Source: Planktothrix sp. FACHB-1365
GTDB taxonomy: Bacteria; Cyanobacteriota; Cyanobacteriia; Cyanobacteriales; Microcoleaceae
NCBI RefSeq assembly: GCF_014697575.1
Contig: NZ_JACJSC010000033.1
Location: 1-61,049, forward strand
Length of the DNA stretch: 61,049 nucleotides
Direction: 5' to 3'
The notes under the pieces were generated by a model, which saw nothing but the letters and a program-made list of their open reading frames with translations, did no database searches and had not been told where the DNA came from. Shown piece by piece: positions 36,329-45,947 of the stretch (position 1 is its first letter; each line of letters begins with the position of its first letter). A program made the position numbers and the translations under genes.

Positions 36329-36635
36329 CCAGTATTGTTACAAGAGTAAAGCGTAATGTTAATGTTTATTACCCTGTACTGATCTGTTGTTAAAGTGAGG
36401 GTGGGTTTGGGGTTTTTAGTGTTTATATCAGGCTGTAAATTTCAGCATAAATTATCAGGGTTGACGGTTAATTATTAATCAAAATTCTATCGCCCAAACC
36501 TAAGCCAGACCAAAATCTGTCCTATATTTCCCTATAGAGTCCTCTTACTCCGTTAAGATAGTCACAGTATCAAAACAGAACCCTCTAAAATTTAGGGGTT
36601 CGACTTAACGTTGTTGACGACTAACATGGCTTTCT

Positions 36636-38588
36636 ATGATTAATCCTACTGACTGGCGTTCCCTGTATTCTTCTCTACACTATTTTCCTGAAATTTGGCC
36701 AATTTTGGACAAGAATGTGGGTCAAATTATCGCGTTACATGACTCTCACGGAAAACCGGAAGTTCGCCTCACCTATTCGCAAGTGTGGCAGCAAATTCAA
36801 CAATTTGCCACCGGGTTACAAGCCCTGGGAATAGAAGCCACAACGGAAGGTTTACCAGTACGGATTGCTTTATTCTCCGATGATAGTCCCCGGTGGATGA
36901 TTGCAGATCAAGGAATCCTGACTGCTGGGGCGGCAGATGTGGTGCGAGGGGCAACGGCCGATCCCTTAGAATTAGCTTATATTCTCAAAGATAGTGGCAG
37001 TACAGGCTTAGTGGTTGAAAACTTTGCCTTGTTAAAAAAATTGCGTCCTGAAATTGAAGATCTACCGATTCAATTTGTAATTTTACTGTCTGATGAAACC
37101 CCCAATTCCCGTGATTTACCCACCATTCCTGTTTTAAATTTTAACCAACTGATGGAAACAGGGAAAAATACCCCCCTTAAACCTATACCCCATCATCCCG
37201 ACACCTTAGCCACACTCCTCTATACTTCAGGAACTACGGGAAAACCTAAAGGAGTGATGTTAACCCATGAAAATTTACTTCATCAAATTAATGCAATTCC
37301 TGATGTGATTCACCCCGACCCCGGTGAAGTATTTCTGAGTCTTCTTCCCACTTGGCATACATTAGGACGCACCGGACAATATTTTTGTTTATCCCAAGGT
37401 TGCACCGTTGTTTATACCAGTATTCGTTATTTTAAGCAAGATTTAAAGCAATTTAAACCCCATTATATGGTCAGTGTTCCCCGGATTTGGGAATCAATTT
37501 ATGAAAGTGCACAAAAACAATTTCGGGAACAACCTGCGACTCGACAAAAAATTGTTAATTTCTTCTTTTCCATCAGCGAAAAATATATTTTAGCTTCTCG
37601 CATTGTTCAAGGATTAACCTTAAATTTAGATTCTCCTTCAACCTCTGAAAAATTCCTCGCCCAGTTACAAACCTGGATATTAGCCCCGATTCATCATTTA
37701 GGCGATCGCTTAGTGTATCAAAAAGTTCGAGAAGCCACAGGGGGACAATTAAAATTTGCCATTAGTGGCGGGGGTTCCTTAGCCATGCACTTAGAAAATT
37801 TCTATGAAATTGTAGGGATTAATTTATTAGTGGGCTATGGTTTAACAGAAACCGCCCCGGTGTTAAGTGCCCGTCGAGAATGGCATAATTTACGCGGGTC
37901 ATCCGGTAAACCCATTCCCCAAACCGAACTTTGCATCGTTGACCCCGAAACCCGTCAAATCTTGCCCTTTGGTCAAAAGGGGTTAGTATTAGCCAGGGGG
38001 CCACAGATAATGACGGGATATTTTGAAAATCCCCAAGCCACAGCAAAAGCTATTGATAGCGAGGGCTGGTTTGATACCGGAGATTTAGGTTGGTTATCCC
38101 CGGAAAACGACTTAGTATTAACAGGTCGGGCAAAAGATACGATTGTTTTAACCAATGGTGAAAATATTGAACCCCAAGCCATTGAAGATGCTTGTTTACG
38201 CAGTCCTTATATTGATCAAATCATGTTAGTCGGTCAAGATCAAAAATGTTTAGGGGCTTTAATTGTTCCGAATTTAGATGCTTTAAAACAGTGGGCAATT
38301 CACCAAAATTTAACCTTAAAATCTTCTGAAGCATCCCCGATCCCAACTCAGGAAATTACCTTAGACAGTCCGGCGGTTCAAAACCTGTTTCGAGAAGAAC
38401 TCAACCGCGAAGTTAAAAACCGTCCTAGTTATCGCATTGATGATCGCATTGGCCCGTTTCAGCTACTTTCAGAACCCTTCTCTATGGAAAATGGGATGTT
38501 AACTCAAACCTTGAAAGTCAAGCGCCCCGTTGTAATGGAACGCTACCGCGATATGATTAACAAAATGTATGAAACCGTCACCCGTTAG
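36636..38588 (+). CDS. aas: Long-chain acyl-CoA/acyl-ACP synthetase (AMP-forming)
   Basis: 650 residues of the adenylate-forming family. It activates fatty acids through an acyl-AMP; cyanobacterial members mostly load acyl carrier protein and recycle free fatty acids. Motifs: LLYTSGTTGKPKGVMLTHEN (P-loop, ~190-212), GYGLTETAPV (~393-402), GWFDTGDLG (~480) and KDTIVLTNGENIEP (~500). Length and the C-terminal lid are normal. No signal peptide. The substrate (CoA or ACP) cannot be told from sequence. It stands alone with its own upstream region. Confidence 0.9.
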   Translation: MINPTDWRSLYSSLHYFPEIWPILDKNVGQIIALHDSHGKPEVRLTYSQVWQQIQQFATGLQALGIEATTEGLPVRIALFSDDSPRWMIADQGILTAGAADVVRGATADPLELAYILKDSGSTGLVVENFALLKKLRPEIEDLPIQFVILLSDETPNSRDLPTIPVLNFNQLMETGKNTPLKPIPHHPDTLATLLYTSGTTGKPKGVMLTHENLLHQINAIPDVIHPDPGEVFLSLLPTWHTLGRTGQYFCLSQGCTVVYTSIRYFKQDLKQFKPHYMVSVPRIWESIYESAQKQFREQPATRQKIVNFFFSISEKYILASRIVQGLTLNLDSPSTSEKFLAQLQTWILAPIHHLGDRLVYQKVREATGGQLKFAISGGGSLAMHLENFYEIVGINLLVGYGLTETAPVLSARREWHNLRGSSGKPIPQTELCIVDPETRQILPFGQKGLVLARGPQIMTGYFENPQATAKAIDSEGWFDTGDLGWLSPENDLVLTGRAKDTIVLTNGENIEPQAIEDACLRSPYIDQIMLVGQDQKCLGALIVPNLDALKQWAIHQNLTLKSSEASPIPTQEITLDSPAVQNLFREELNREVKNRPSYRIDDRIGPFQLLSEPFSMENGMLTQTLKVKRPVVMERYRDMINKMYETVTR

Positions 38589-38742
38589 CAGTGAATAAGA
38601 ACTTGTCAACTGAGGATAGCCGTCACCATCTTTGCATATCCTTGTGGGATGCAGTTGATGTACGGTTGTGTACGGGGGGCGTGCGCGTCCCTCTACAGGG
38701 TACGGGTGACGGAGGACTGACAACGGACAAAAATAATAACTT

Positions 38743-39189
38743 ATGGACAATCTCAGACAATTACTGTTAAAACGACCGATCAACGTGAAAGCGGTGGTCA
38801 CACCCCGTTGGAAGGAAGAAGCTCAACAGCAACTTCAAGTCCAAATTAATCAAATTGATAGTCAGTTGCAACAGTTAGAAATGCAAGGACAACGGATGAT
38901 TGCAGAAATTAAACGCCAAAGTCTGCAACCCCTTGGCCCCGATGCCCTGCAACAAGTAGAAGAGATACAAGTTCAAGTCAATGAACGTAAAAGTCAACTC
39001 TTAGATCAGAAAAATCAAAACTTGCAACAACTCCAACAAGTTCAAACTTTAGAACTTGAACAAGAAGTGAGTCAAGGACAAATTGAAAGCATCTTTACCG
39101 TTGTAGAAGGCGACAATTTGATCACTAAAATGCAAGTCGAAATTCTCTTACGAGATGGTCTCATTGAAGAAATTCGCGGAGACATTTAA
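38743..39189 (+). CDS. YlqD-family coiled-coil protein
   Basis: 148 residues. The opening RQLLLKRPINVKAVVTPRWKEEAQQQLQ and the ending VVEGDNLITKMQVEILLRDGLIEEIRG match the YlqD family of unknown function. A Gln-rich coiled coil (~30-115) joins the two conserved ends. Two small beta segments at the ends may pair in an oligomer. It lies 154 bases after aas and 114 before the E2 gene, where degenerate GGTTGAC repeats fill the gap. Confidence 0.8.
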   Translation: MDNLRQLLLKRPINVKAVVTPRWKEEAQQQLQVQINQIDSQLQQLEMQGQRMIAEIKRQSLQPLGPDALQQVEEIQVQVNERKSQLLDQKNQNLQQLQQVQTLELEQEVSQGQIESIFTVVEGDNLITKMQVEILLRDGLIEEIRGDI

Positions 39190-39303
39190 GGGGGGTTGAC
39201 GGTTAACGGTTGATGGTTGACCGTTAATAGTTGGCTGTTGACGATTGATGGTTAACAGTCAACGCTGATTGATCACGTTTGAACTTTATTTTTTTTAGCG
39301 CTT

Positions 39304-40590
39304 ATGGCAATTCACGAAGTTTTTATGCCTGCCCTTAGTTCAACGATGACTGAGGGTAAAATCGTTTCTTGGCAAAAATCCCCCGGCGATAAGGTGGAAA
39401 AAGGGGAAACCGTTCTGATCGTTGAGTCAGATAAAGCCGATATGGATGTGGAATCCTTTTATGAAGGATATCTGGCTACCATTATTGTTCCGGCCGGAGA
39501 AGCGGCTCCTGTGGGTAATACCATTGCCTTGATCGCAGAAACCCAAGCTGAAATTGAACAGGCTAAACAAAAAGCTTCTTCTCAGACTGCCACAACAACG
39601 GCCCCAGCACCCGTGGCTCAAGCAGTTGCAGCCAGTTCACAGGCAACCACCGCAACTGTTGCAGCCGCACCCCCGACAACGGCACGCAATGGCAGAATTG
39701 TTGCTTCTCCTCGCGCTCGGAAATTAGCTAAAGAACTCAATATTGATTTAGCCAGATTAACCGGAAGTGGCCCCCATGGTCGCATCGTCGCCGAAGATGT
39801 GCAAGCCACTTCTGGAGGTTCAACTTCAACCCCAACGGTTCAACCGTCTATCCCTGCTCCTACCGTTAGCAAGCCTGTTGCTCCGGTTTCAACCCCAGCA
39901 CCAGCGGCTGTTCCTCTAGGTGAAGTGGCCGCCATGAACACCCTACAAAATGCCGTTGTCAGAAATATGACGGCGAGTTTATCGGTTCCGGTGTTCCGGG
40001 TGGGATATACCATCACAACGGATGCTTTAGATCAGCTTTATAAACAACTGAAATCTAAAGGCGTCACCATGACCGCACTATTAGCAAAAGCGGTGGCGCT
40101 GGCGTTACAAAAACATCCGATTGTCAATGCCAGTTATGTTGAAAATGGGATTCAATATCATCAGGGTATTAATATTGCGATCGCTGTGGCAATGCCCGAT
40201 GGCGGTTTAATTACTCCGGTGTTAAAAAATGCCGATCAAGTTGATATTTATTCCCTCTCTCGCTCTTGGCAAGATTTAGTGGAACGGTCTAGGGCAAAAC
40301 AGTTACAACCGGATGAGTACAGCAGTGGCACCTTCACCCTGTCTAATTTAGGAATGTTTGGTGTAGATCGCTTTGATGCCATTCTCCCTCAAGGTCAAGG
40401 TTCAATTTTGGCGGTGGGTGCATCTCGTCCGCAATTAGTGGTTTCTGCCGATGGTTCAATGGCGGTTAAACGTCAAATGCAAGTTAATATTACTTGTGAT
40501 CATCGGATTATTTATGGGGCAGATGCAGCCGCATTTCTGCAAAGTTTGGCAAAATTAATTGAAACCGATGTTCAATCGTTGACGATGTAA
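39304..40590 (+). CDS. pdhC: Pyruvate dehydrogenase E2 (dihydrolipoamide acetyltransferase)
   Basis: 428 residues, the core of the pyruvate dehydrogenase complex; it transfers the acetyl group to CoA. Residues ~1-80 are a single lipoyl domain, with lipoyl-Lys44 in ESDKADMDVES. An Ala/Pro/Thr-rich linker precedes the peripheral-subunit binding domain (~135-170, ASPRARKLAKELN...GSGPHGRIVAEDV). The C-terminal catalytic domain ends with CDHRIIYGADAAAFLQ, holding the active-site His and Asp. Genes for E1 and E3 are not in the window. Confidence 0.94.
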   Translation: MAIHEVFMPALSSTMTEGKIVSWQKSPGDKVEKGETVLIVESDKADMDVESFYEGYLATIIVPAGEAAPVGNTIALIAETQAEIEQAKQKASSQTATTTAPAPVAQAVAASSQATTATVAAAPPTTARNGRIVASPRARKLAKELNIDLARLTGSGPHGRIVAEDVQATSGGSTSTPTVQPSIPAPTVSKPVAPVSTPAPAAVPLGEVAAMNTLQNAVVRNMTASLSVPVFRVGYTITTDALDQLYKQLKSKGVTMTALLAKAVALALQKHPIVNASYVENGIQYHQGINIAIAVAMPDGGLITPVLKNADQVDIYSLSRSWQDLVERSRAKQLQPDEYSSGTFTLSNLGMFGVDRFDAILPQGQGSILAVGASRPQLVVSADGSMAVKRQMQVNITCDHRIIYGADAAAFLQSLAKLIETDVQSLTM

Positions 40591-40593
40591 TAC

Positions 40594-40764
40594 AGTCATC
40601 AGTTATCAGTTATCAGTTATCAGTGAAAGAGTTAACAGTTAATAGTTTTCAACTGTTAACTTAAGCTTCTTCAAAAATGATCACGGATTCCGGTTGACTA
40701 TTGACGGTTGACTGATTATTATTAGCTAATCACTGTTGACTGATAACTGATAACTGATAACTGA
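40594..40764. repeat. Inverted heptamer arrays forming a large hairpin before an MDR gene
   Basis: The left arm (about 40598-40624) is TCAGTTA repeats; the right arm (40739-40764) is the same heptamer inverted (TAACTGA). They can pair over ~25 bp. Inside, GTTAACAGTT/AACTGTTAAC forms a second hairpin (40631-40660). Almost the whole 177-bp gap is therefore palindromic repeat. Confidence 0.85.
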
Positions 40765-40767
40765 TTT

Positions 40768-41766
40768 ATGAAAGCTATTATCATGACCGAAGTTGGAAAA
40801 CCCAATGTTTTACAACTTCAAGATGTACCTGATCCTGAAATTCAATCCCCAACTGAAATTTTAGTTCGTTTAAAAGCGACGGGAATTAATCCCATTGATA
40901 CAAAATTACGCAGTCGCGGCACGTTTTACCCGGATCAAATGCCCGCAATTTTAGGTTGTGATGGGGCGGGAATTGTTGAGGCGGTGGGTTCTGAGGTGGA
41001 AAAATTTCAAGTCGGCGATGCGGTTTATTTTTGTCAGGGGGGACTAGGTGAGCAGTCTGGAAATTATGCAGAATTAACCGTTGTTGATGAAAAATTTGCC
41101 ACCCTTAAACCTCAAAGTTTGAGTTTTGTTGAAGCGGCTGCATCTCCTTTAGTTTTAATTACCGCTTGGGAAGCGTTGTATGATCGAGGACGATTACAAC
41201 CGGGACAAAAAGTATTAATTCATGGAGGTGCTGGCGGTGTGGGTCATGTTGCTATTCAGTTAGCAAAATTACAAGGAGCAGAGGTAGCAACAACCGTTGG
41301 TTCTGATGAAAATATAGATTTTGTGAAGGAATTAGGGGCTGATTTTGTTATTAATTATAAACAGACAGATTTTGTTGAACAAGTGTTAGAATGGACGCAG
41401 GGAGAAGGAGTTGATTTAGCCTTTGATACCGTTGGTAAAGAGGTGTTTTATCAAACGGTTTTTGCCATTAAAAATTATGGGGATTTAGTCACCATTTTAG
41501 AACCTGATCCTAAGTTTGGAACCTTCAAGGATGCTCGGTTAAAAAATTTACGCATTAGTTTAGAATTAATGTTAACACCGATGTTACAATCTCGCATGGA
41601 TGATCAATTGGATCAAACCAAAATATTACAACAATGCGCTCGGTTAATGGATGAAGGGAAGTTAAAAATTGTTGTGAATCAAACCTTTCCTTTAGCAGCC
41701 GCAGCCGAAGCTCATCAACAATTAGAAGCGGGAGGAATGAAAGGAAAATTAGTCTTAACAATGTAA
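40768..41766 (+). CDS. Zinc-independent MDR oxidoreductase (quinone reductase-like)
   Basis: 332 residues of the medium-chain dehydrogenase/reductase family. The N-terminal GroES-like domain has NPIDTKLRSRG and PAILGCDGAGIVEAVG. The nucleotide-binding motif GGAGGVGHVAIQLAKLQGA (~148-166) and the KLVLTM C-terminus are typical. The structural-zinc Cys cluster of alcohol dehydrogenases is absent, so it resembles NADPH quinone oxidoreductases. The substrate is unknown. Its promoter region has been replaced by or built from heptamer repeats. Confidence 0.85.
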   Translation: MKAIIMTEVGKPNVLQLQDVPDPEIQSPTEILVRLKATGINPIDTKLRSRGTFYPDQMPAILGCDGAGIVEAVGSEVEKFQVGDAVYFCQGGLGEQSGNYAELTVVDEKFATLKPQSLSFVEAAASPLVLITAWEALYDRGRLQPGQKVLIHGGAGGVGHVAIQLAKLQGAEVATTVGSDENIDFVKELGADFVINYKQTDFVEQVLEWTQGEGVDLAFDTVGKEVFYQTVFAIKNYGDLVTILEPDPKFGTFKDARLKNLRISLELMLTPMLQSRMDDQLDQTKILQQCARLMDEGKLKIVVNQTFPLAAAAEAHQQLEAGGMKGKLVLTM

Positions 41767-41780
41767 AATCTTGAAATTGA

Positions 41781-41820
41781 TCATACAAAAGGGAACCCAG
41801 GGCTGTTTCATTTTGTATGA
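41781..41820. repeat. Hairpin containing a solo ISAs1-type terminus
   Basis: TCATACAAAA pairs with TTTTGTATGA. In its loop lies CAGGGCTGTTTCA, identical to the outer 13 bases of the IS that starts at 41864. It may stop transcription of the MDR gene, or be the remnant of an earlier insertion. Confidence 0.5.
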
Positions 41821-41863
41821 AAATTTCTATGACCTAACCCCCCAGCCCCCTTCCCTGCAAGGG

Positions 41864-43056
41864 CAGGGCTGTTTCAAAGTCGGGTGAAAAAGAGTAAAGT
41901 CAGGGCGATCGCTACCTGATAAAATCAAGAGCGGTCGCTTATTTTTTTGTCAAATAAAGATGCTAACAAGTTTAATAGAAAAATTAAAAGAAGTCAAGGA
42001 TTTTAGAAAAAGTCAGGGAAAAAGGTATAGGTTATGGGAAGTGTTATTAGTAGTAGTTTTAGGGGTGATGTCAGGGCATCAAGGATATCGAGAGATGGGG
42101 TATTTTGTCAAAGCGAACGAAGTTATCCTGAAAAGAACATTCAAGCTCTATAGTGAAGAAATGCCATCTTATTCAACAATAAGGAGGGTCATCAGAGGAG
42201 TAGATGAGAAGGATTTAAGCAAAATAGTAAAAGAATGGTCAAGAGAGAATTCTCCTAAATTAAAGGGGATAGAGGGATTAGCAATAGATGGAAAAAGCTT
42301 AAGAAGTACGGTAAAAGACCCCGGAAATCAAAGACAAAATATGGTAATAATGGTATCTCTATTTAGTCAAGAAACAGGATTAGTATTAGCGACGGAAAAG
42401 TTCGAGAGTAAAAAGGGGTCAGAACAAGCTGTAGCCCAAGAGATAATAGGGAAATGTGGTCTAAAAGAAAAGTTAATAACGGCAGATGCGTTGTATAATT
42501 CAGGTAGAACGATGGGGATATAGAGGAAAAAAGCCTTATAGAGAAACGGTTTATTATATAAGTAGTATCTGGGAAAAAGCAGAATTTTTTTCCCAAAAGA
42601 TTAAAGGGCATTGGGGGATTGAGAATCAAGTTCATTGGGTAAAAGATGTGTTATTTAAAGAGGATAGTATGAAAATTAATCAAGTACAAGCGGCGACTAA
42701 TTGGGCACTGGTCAACACCCTAGGATTGAATATTTTCAGAGGTTTAGGATTTTTATCAATAACAGAGGGAAGAAGGTGGTTAGGAAATCAGTGGAAGAAA
42801 TTACTGGCTATCTCTTGAACCCAACGTTAAAACTTAAAGAATAGAGCGATTAATTTAGAGAAAATAGATAAAAGAATGAGGAATGTAAGTCTTACTCCGT
42901 AGGGAATAGGGGTATTTATGCTGTTTAGACTAATATTGGATATAACTGATAGATAATATTAATTATATCCCCTATTAATTCTTCTGAAAATAGCTATCAT
43001 GTTTGAGAATTATGGCTCAAAAGTAGGCTATAATTTTCAAACATGAAACAGCCCTG
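41864..43056 (+). mobile_element. ISAs1-family insertion sequence, internally deleted
   Basis: Ends are CAGGGCTGTTTCA (41864-41876) and TGAAACAGCCCTG (43044-43056), a perfect 13-bp terminal repeat. The transposase inside is damaged. The left flank is the 'gacctaacccccc...ccctgcaaggg' repeat also found in the CHAT gene, so the IS landed in or next to that repeat. No clean target duplication is visible. A TCATGTTTGA/TCAAACATGA pair sits just inside the right end. Confidence 0.85.
41960..42818 (+). pseudogene. ISAs1-family transposase, deletion plus frameshift
   Basis: The first frame (41960-42523) gives the N-terminal DDE_Tnp_1-associated domain and the first catalytic Asp (GLAIDGKSLRST), then breaks after ITADALYNS. 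A second frame resumes from about 42500 with VERWGYRGKKPYRETVYYIS and the last catalytic Glu region (KGHWGIENQVHWVKDVLF). Roughly 90 residues expected between them are missing, including the DYL..VKGNQ region. The combined length is ~285 against the usual ~370-380, so the protein is dead. Confidence 0.88.
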
Positions 43057-43410
43057 TTTCTGACCCCCACCAATACCTCCGAGAAACCGGGTTTCTGCAT
43101 TAACCTTTGCTATGAATAGAAAGAGTTGTTAAGAAACCCGGTTTCTGATTCCCACCAGCACCTCCGAGAAACCGGGTTTCTGCATTAACCTTTGCTATGA
43201 ATAGAAAGAGTTGTTAAGAAACCCGGTTTCTGATTCCCACCAGCACCTCCAAGAAACCGGGTTTCTGCATTAACCTTTGCTACTAATAGAAAGAGTTGTT
43301 AAGAAACCCGGTTTCTGACCTCCACCCACACCTCCAAGAAACCGAGTTTCTGTCTTAACATGAGCTATTAACAGAAAGATAACATAATAAACCCGGTTTC
43401 TGACCCCCTA
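43057..43410. repeat. 85-bp tandem array built on an AGAAACCCGGTTTCT palindrome
   Basis: Units start at 43081, 43166, 43251 and 43336, exactly 85 bp apart. Each unit holds the palindrome twice, separated by a CATTAACCTTTGCTATGAAT-type and a CCCACCAGCACCTCC-type spacer. Identity is high in the first three units and lower in the last. It fills the space between the IS and the C39-like peptidase gene. Confidence 0.92.
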
Positions 43411-43421
43411 AATTGGGTCAA

Positions 43422-44453
43422 TTAAGTGGTAATAAAATGCACCCAAAAATCTCCATCAGGCATACAAACTCGACGGATTAAAGGGTAGGAATACCGCAAA
43501 TAAGCACCACTTAAATCGGTACGATATCCTGATGAAAACCATTCTCCATAGGGGTCATGTACCAGTAAGCCTTTTTCGTCATAACCCACCACGGGCATAA
43601 CATGACCAAAGGAGGTAAAATAACCATGAATCACCGCAGGTTTGCCATCGGCTAACCAATCTTGTAATTCCTCCATTGTCGCCCGTTCTGCAAAGTAATC
43701 TTTTGCTCCATAATCTTTAACAATTTTAGCTAAATCATAGGGACTCCAGCGACTATAACCTTTTTGTAAGGCATATTCATAAAGTTCATCTTCAAATTGA
43801 CCACCACTGGTACGCCGACGAACTCCTAAATATTGCAAACACATAGCAATAGAAGTGACGTTACAGGAACCTGTGGGATTATAATAGTTATCCAATTGAG
43901 AACGATAGGGAAAGTTAGCCAGTTTGATACTTTGAGGACGAGGTTTAGGACAAACTAAATCTTTCCCTTGATAAATTTCGGCGTGTTGATCAAAGACATA
44001 CCAAACAGATTGTTCTCCAAATTCATCAGCCCGAAATGCGACTCGAATATGACCCCGTAAAGGTTCGTAGGCGAGGAGTTTAAATTCTTGACCTGCTTTA
44101 ACTCCTTGCTTTTCTGCATCACTCAGTTGAGAGGAAGCAACAGGTCTAAGTTTTAAAATAGTTTCTTTTGTAATTTTAAGAATGAGAACATCGCTAGAAA
44201 TTTCTTCTCGCTTGGTTTCAATTAATTTTTTGGCGGTTTTTAATCCTAAAAATCCTGGTTCTCCGCATTCCATTAAGGTTTGAAATCGATGGAGGGCTGC
44301 GGTTGATTTAGGGCCAAATTTGCCATCTGCTGGAGGATCAAGCAAAGTCAAATTAATTAATATAACTTGAATTTGACGAGTTAATTCCTCATCAGTTGAG
44401 ATCGCTTTAATATCATAACGTTGTTCTGTTCCTAGGATGTCTTGTAATTTCAT
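43422..44453 (-). CDS. C39-like cysteine peptidase with peptidoglycan-binding-type N-terminus
   Basis: 343 residues. An N-terminal segment (~20-80) with DGKFGPKSTAALHRFQ matches a peptidoglycan-binding fold. A middle beta-rich region (~85-165) leads to a papain-like C39_2 domain with Cys197 (TGSCNVTSIAMCL), His284 (GHVMPVVGYD) and Asp300 (VHDPYGEW). No signal peptide is seen, so it may act in the cytoplasm or be exported by another route. The substrate is unknown. The tandem array lies just beyond its 3' end. Confidence 0.82.
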   Translation of the reverse strand: MKLQDILGTEQRYDIKAISTDEELTRQIQVILINLTLLDPPADGKFGPKSTAALHRFQTLMECGEPGFLGLKTAKKLIETKREEISSDVLILKITKETILKLRPVASSQLSDAEKQGVKAGQEFKLLAYEPLRGHIRVAFRADEFGEQSVWYVFDQHAEIYQGKDLVCPKPRPQSIKLANFPYRSQLDNYYNPTGSCNVTSIAMCLQYLGVRRRTSGGQFEDELYEYALQKGYSRWSPYDLAKIVKDYGAKDYFAERATMEELQDWLADGKPAVIHGYFTSFGHVMPVVGYDEKGLLVHDPYGEWFSSGYRTDLSGAYLRYSYPLIRRVCMPDGDFWVHFITT

Positions 44454-44792
44454 ATTCAGTAATTGATGCTATAAATTTAGAGTGTGAGAAAAACAAATGA
44501 CGATGGCAATAACTCGACCGAGGTTACAGGGGGTTAGACTACTCCTGACTTGATAAAAATTTCAGACGTTAATGATTATTCTGTAGATTAGCATAATTGG
44601 GTACTCCTCTACAAAAATTAACAATTCTCAAAGAAGATCCAGATTCCCCAGAAGGAAAGGTTTCAGGGTTGACAGTTCGTGATTGACAACTCACTGATCT
44701 TTTGTGGAAATATAGGTTGAAATCAGGATAAAACCGAAATTCTACCGCTCTTGTAAAGCGTTAAGAAACTCATTCATCCGTCATGACAAACG

Positions 44793-44821
44793 GGAGATCA
44801 CCCCTGATGAGAGTGATCTCC
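44793..44821 (-). terminator. Stem-loop after the SGNH hydrolase gene
   Basis: GGAGATCAC pairs perfectly with GTGATCTCC around an 11-nt loop, and CCCCT/AGGGG pairing is an alternative. It lies 44 bases beyond the SGNH stop on the minus strand. The rest of the 411-bp gap (44454-44864) holds no other clear signal. Confidence 0.5.
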
Positions 44822-44864
44822 TAGGGGTAATTCCCAGTCGATGATTTGAACAATCAGGATTAAA

Positions 44865-45698
44865 TTATTCATTGAGTTTTAAGCTTTGAATTTTAGGTTC
44901 AGGAACACCCCAGCCTTTAAGAATGGTATAGGCGATAATTTGATGACCTGCAATATTAGGATGAATCCCATCACGAGTTAATAGATTTTGTCCCTGTCCC
45001 CCATAACGCTGATAGGTAATAATCACATGACGAAAGGGAACATTTAAGTCAATAAATTGACAGCGATATTGTAGAGCGACTTCCCGCATTACAGCAATAT
45101 ATTCTGCAATTCGTTGATTTTCTCGACTGCTGAGATCTTCATAAATAATGGTGGGGGATAGCAATAAAACAGGAATTCCTTTAGTGGTTGCAACCTGTAC
45201 CATTGCGGTTAAATTTTGGCGATATTCTTGAGGTGTAGGAATATTTGGTCTGGCTGGCGTTGGAGTTTGGAAACTTTGCAAGACATCATTAACTCCAATA
45301 TTAATGGTAATTAAATCGGGTTTTTGATCTAAAACATCTCGTTTAAATCGTTCCGATAGTTGGGTTGAAGTATTACCAGAAATCCCAGAACTAATCATTT
45401 CAACGGGTTGTTGAGGATACAAAAAATTCAAATAGCGTTGTAGCAACCAGACATAACCGCCATATTGTCCTCCACTTTGGGTAATACTATCCCCAACGAC
45501 CACAATTCGATGTTTATTGCGTAACACTTCCGGCTGGGGTTCGATGACGGGTTGCGGTAAGCTAGGCGTTGAGGGAAGAGTGGGTTTTTGGGGGGGTGCA
45601 GCTTCGATGGGTATCGATGGAGCGGTAGAATACCATCCTAAACAACCGATTGTGATCGCAACAAGACATTGCACTACAACTGTCTGAACCTGTTTCAT
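44865..45698 (-). CDS. SGNH/GDSL-type hydrolase, secreted
   Basis: 277 residues. The N-terminus is a signal peptide or membrane anchor (~8-22) followed by a Pro-rich linker (~30-58). The SGNH blocks are present: GDSITQ with Ser71, a Gly in block II (SSGISGNTS), GVND in block III, and DGIHPN with Asp243/His246. It is an esterase or acyl-hydrolase acting in the periplasm or outside; the substrate is unknown. It stands alone. Confidence 0.86.
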   Translation of the reverse strand: MKQVQTVVVQCLVAITIGCLGWYSTAPSIPIEAAPPQKPTLPSTPSLPQPVIEPQPEVLRNKHRIVVVGDSITQSGGQYGGYVWLLQRYLNFLYPQQPVEMISSGISGNTSTQLSERFKRDVLDQKPDLITINIGVNDVLQSFQTPTPARPNIPTPQEYRQNLTAMVQVATTKGIPVLLLSPTIIYEDLSSRENQRIAEYIAVMREVALQYRCQFIDLNVPFRHVIITYQRYGGQGQNLLTRDGIHPNIAGHQIIAYTILKGWGVPEPKIQSLKLNE

Positions 45699-45885
45699 CT
45701 TGGAGGTGTATTGATTATGGGAAACGACAGCAACGGTGATTTTGCTGTATTAAAATCCCACATATTTTAACCAGAAATGGAAGATTAACCAAGATTAATG
45801 ACTCACGGCTTGGAACCCTTGTAAAGTCAAGGTTGTTCTCCACCTAGATTAAAACAAGTTAGTTAAAGGAATTGTTGGCTTTTTT

Positions 45886-45913
45886 TTGACATTCCGTGAT
45901 CCCGTGTTACCCT
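45886..45913 (+). promoter_or_regulatory. Likely promoter of the kinase gene
   Basis: TTGACA (45886-45891), 16-bp spacer, TACCCT (45908-45913). Transcription from it would start at about 45920, so an ATG at 45921 would be leaderless. This favours ATG 45948 as the kinase start. Confidence 0.4.
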
Positions 45914-45947
45914 AAAGAGTATGCGATCGCTTCATTTTGAGTTGAAT

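Noticed and set aside
36223-36330. A tRNA gene
   Set aside because: The T-arm fits, but there is no 7-bp acceptor stem, no readable anticodon arm and no CCA.
43081-43410. CRISPR array
   Set aside because: Units are 85-bp direct repeats with identical inter-palindrome DNA, so there are no unique spacers. The same applies to 47311-47539.
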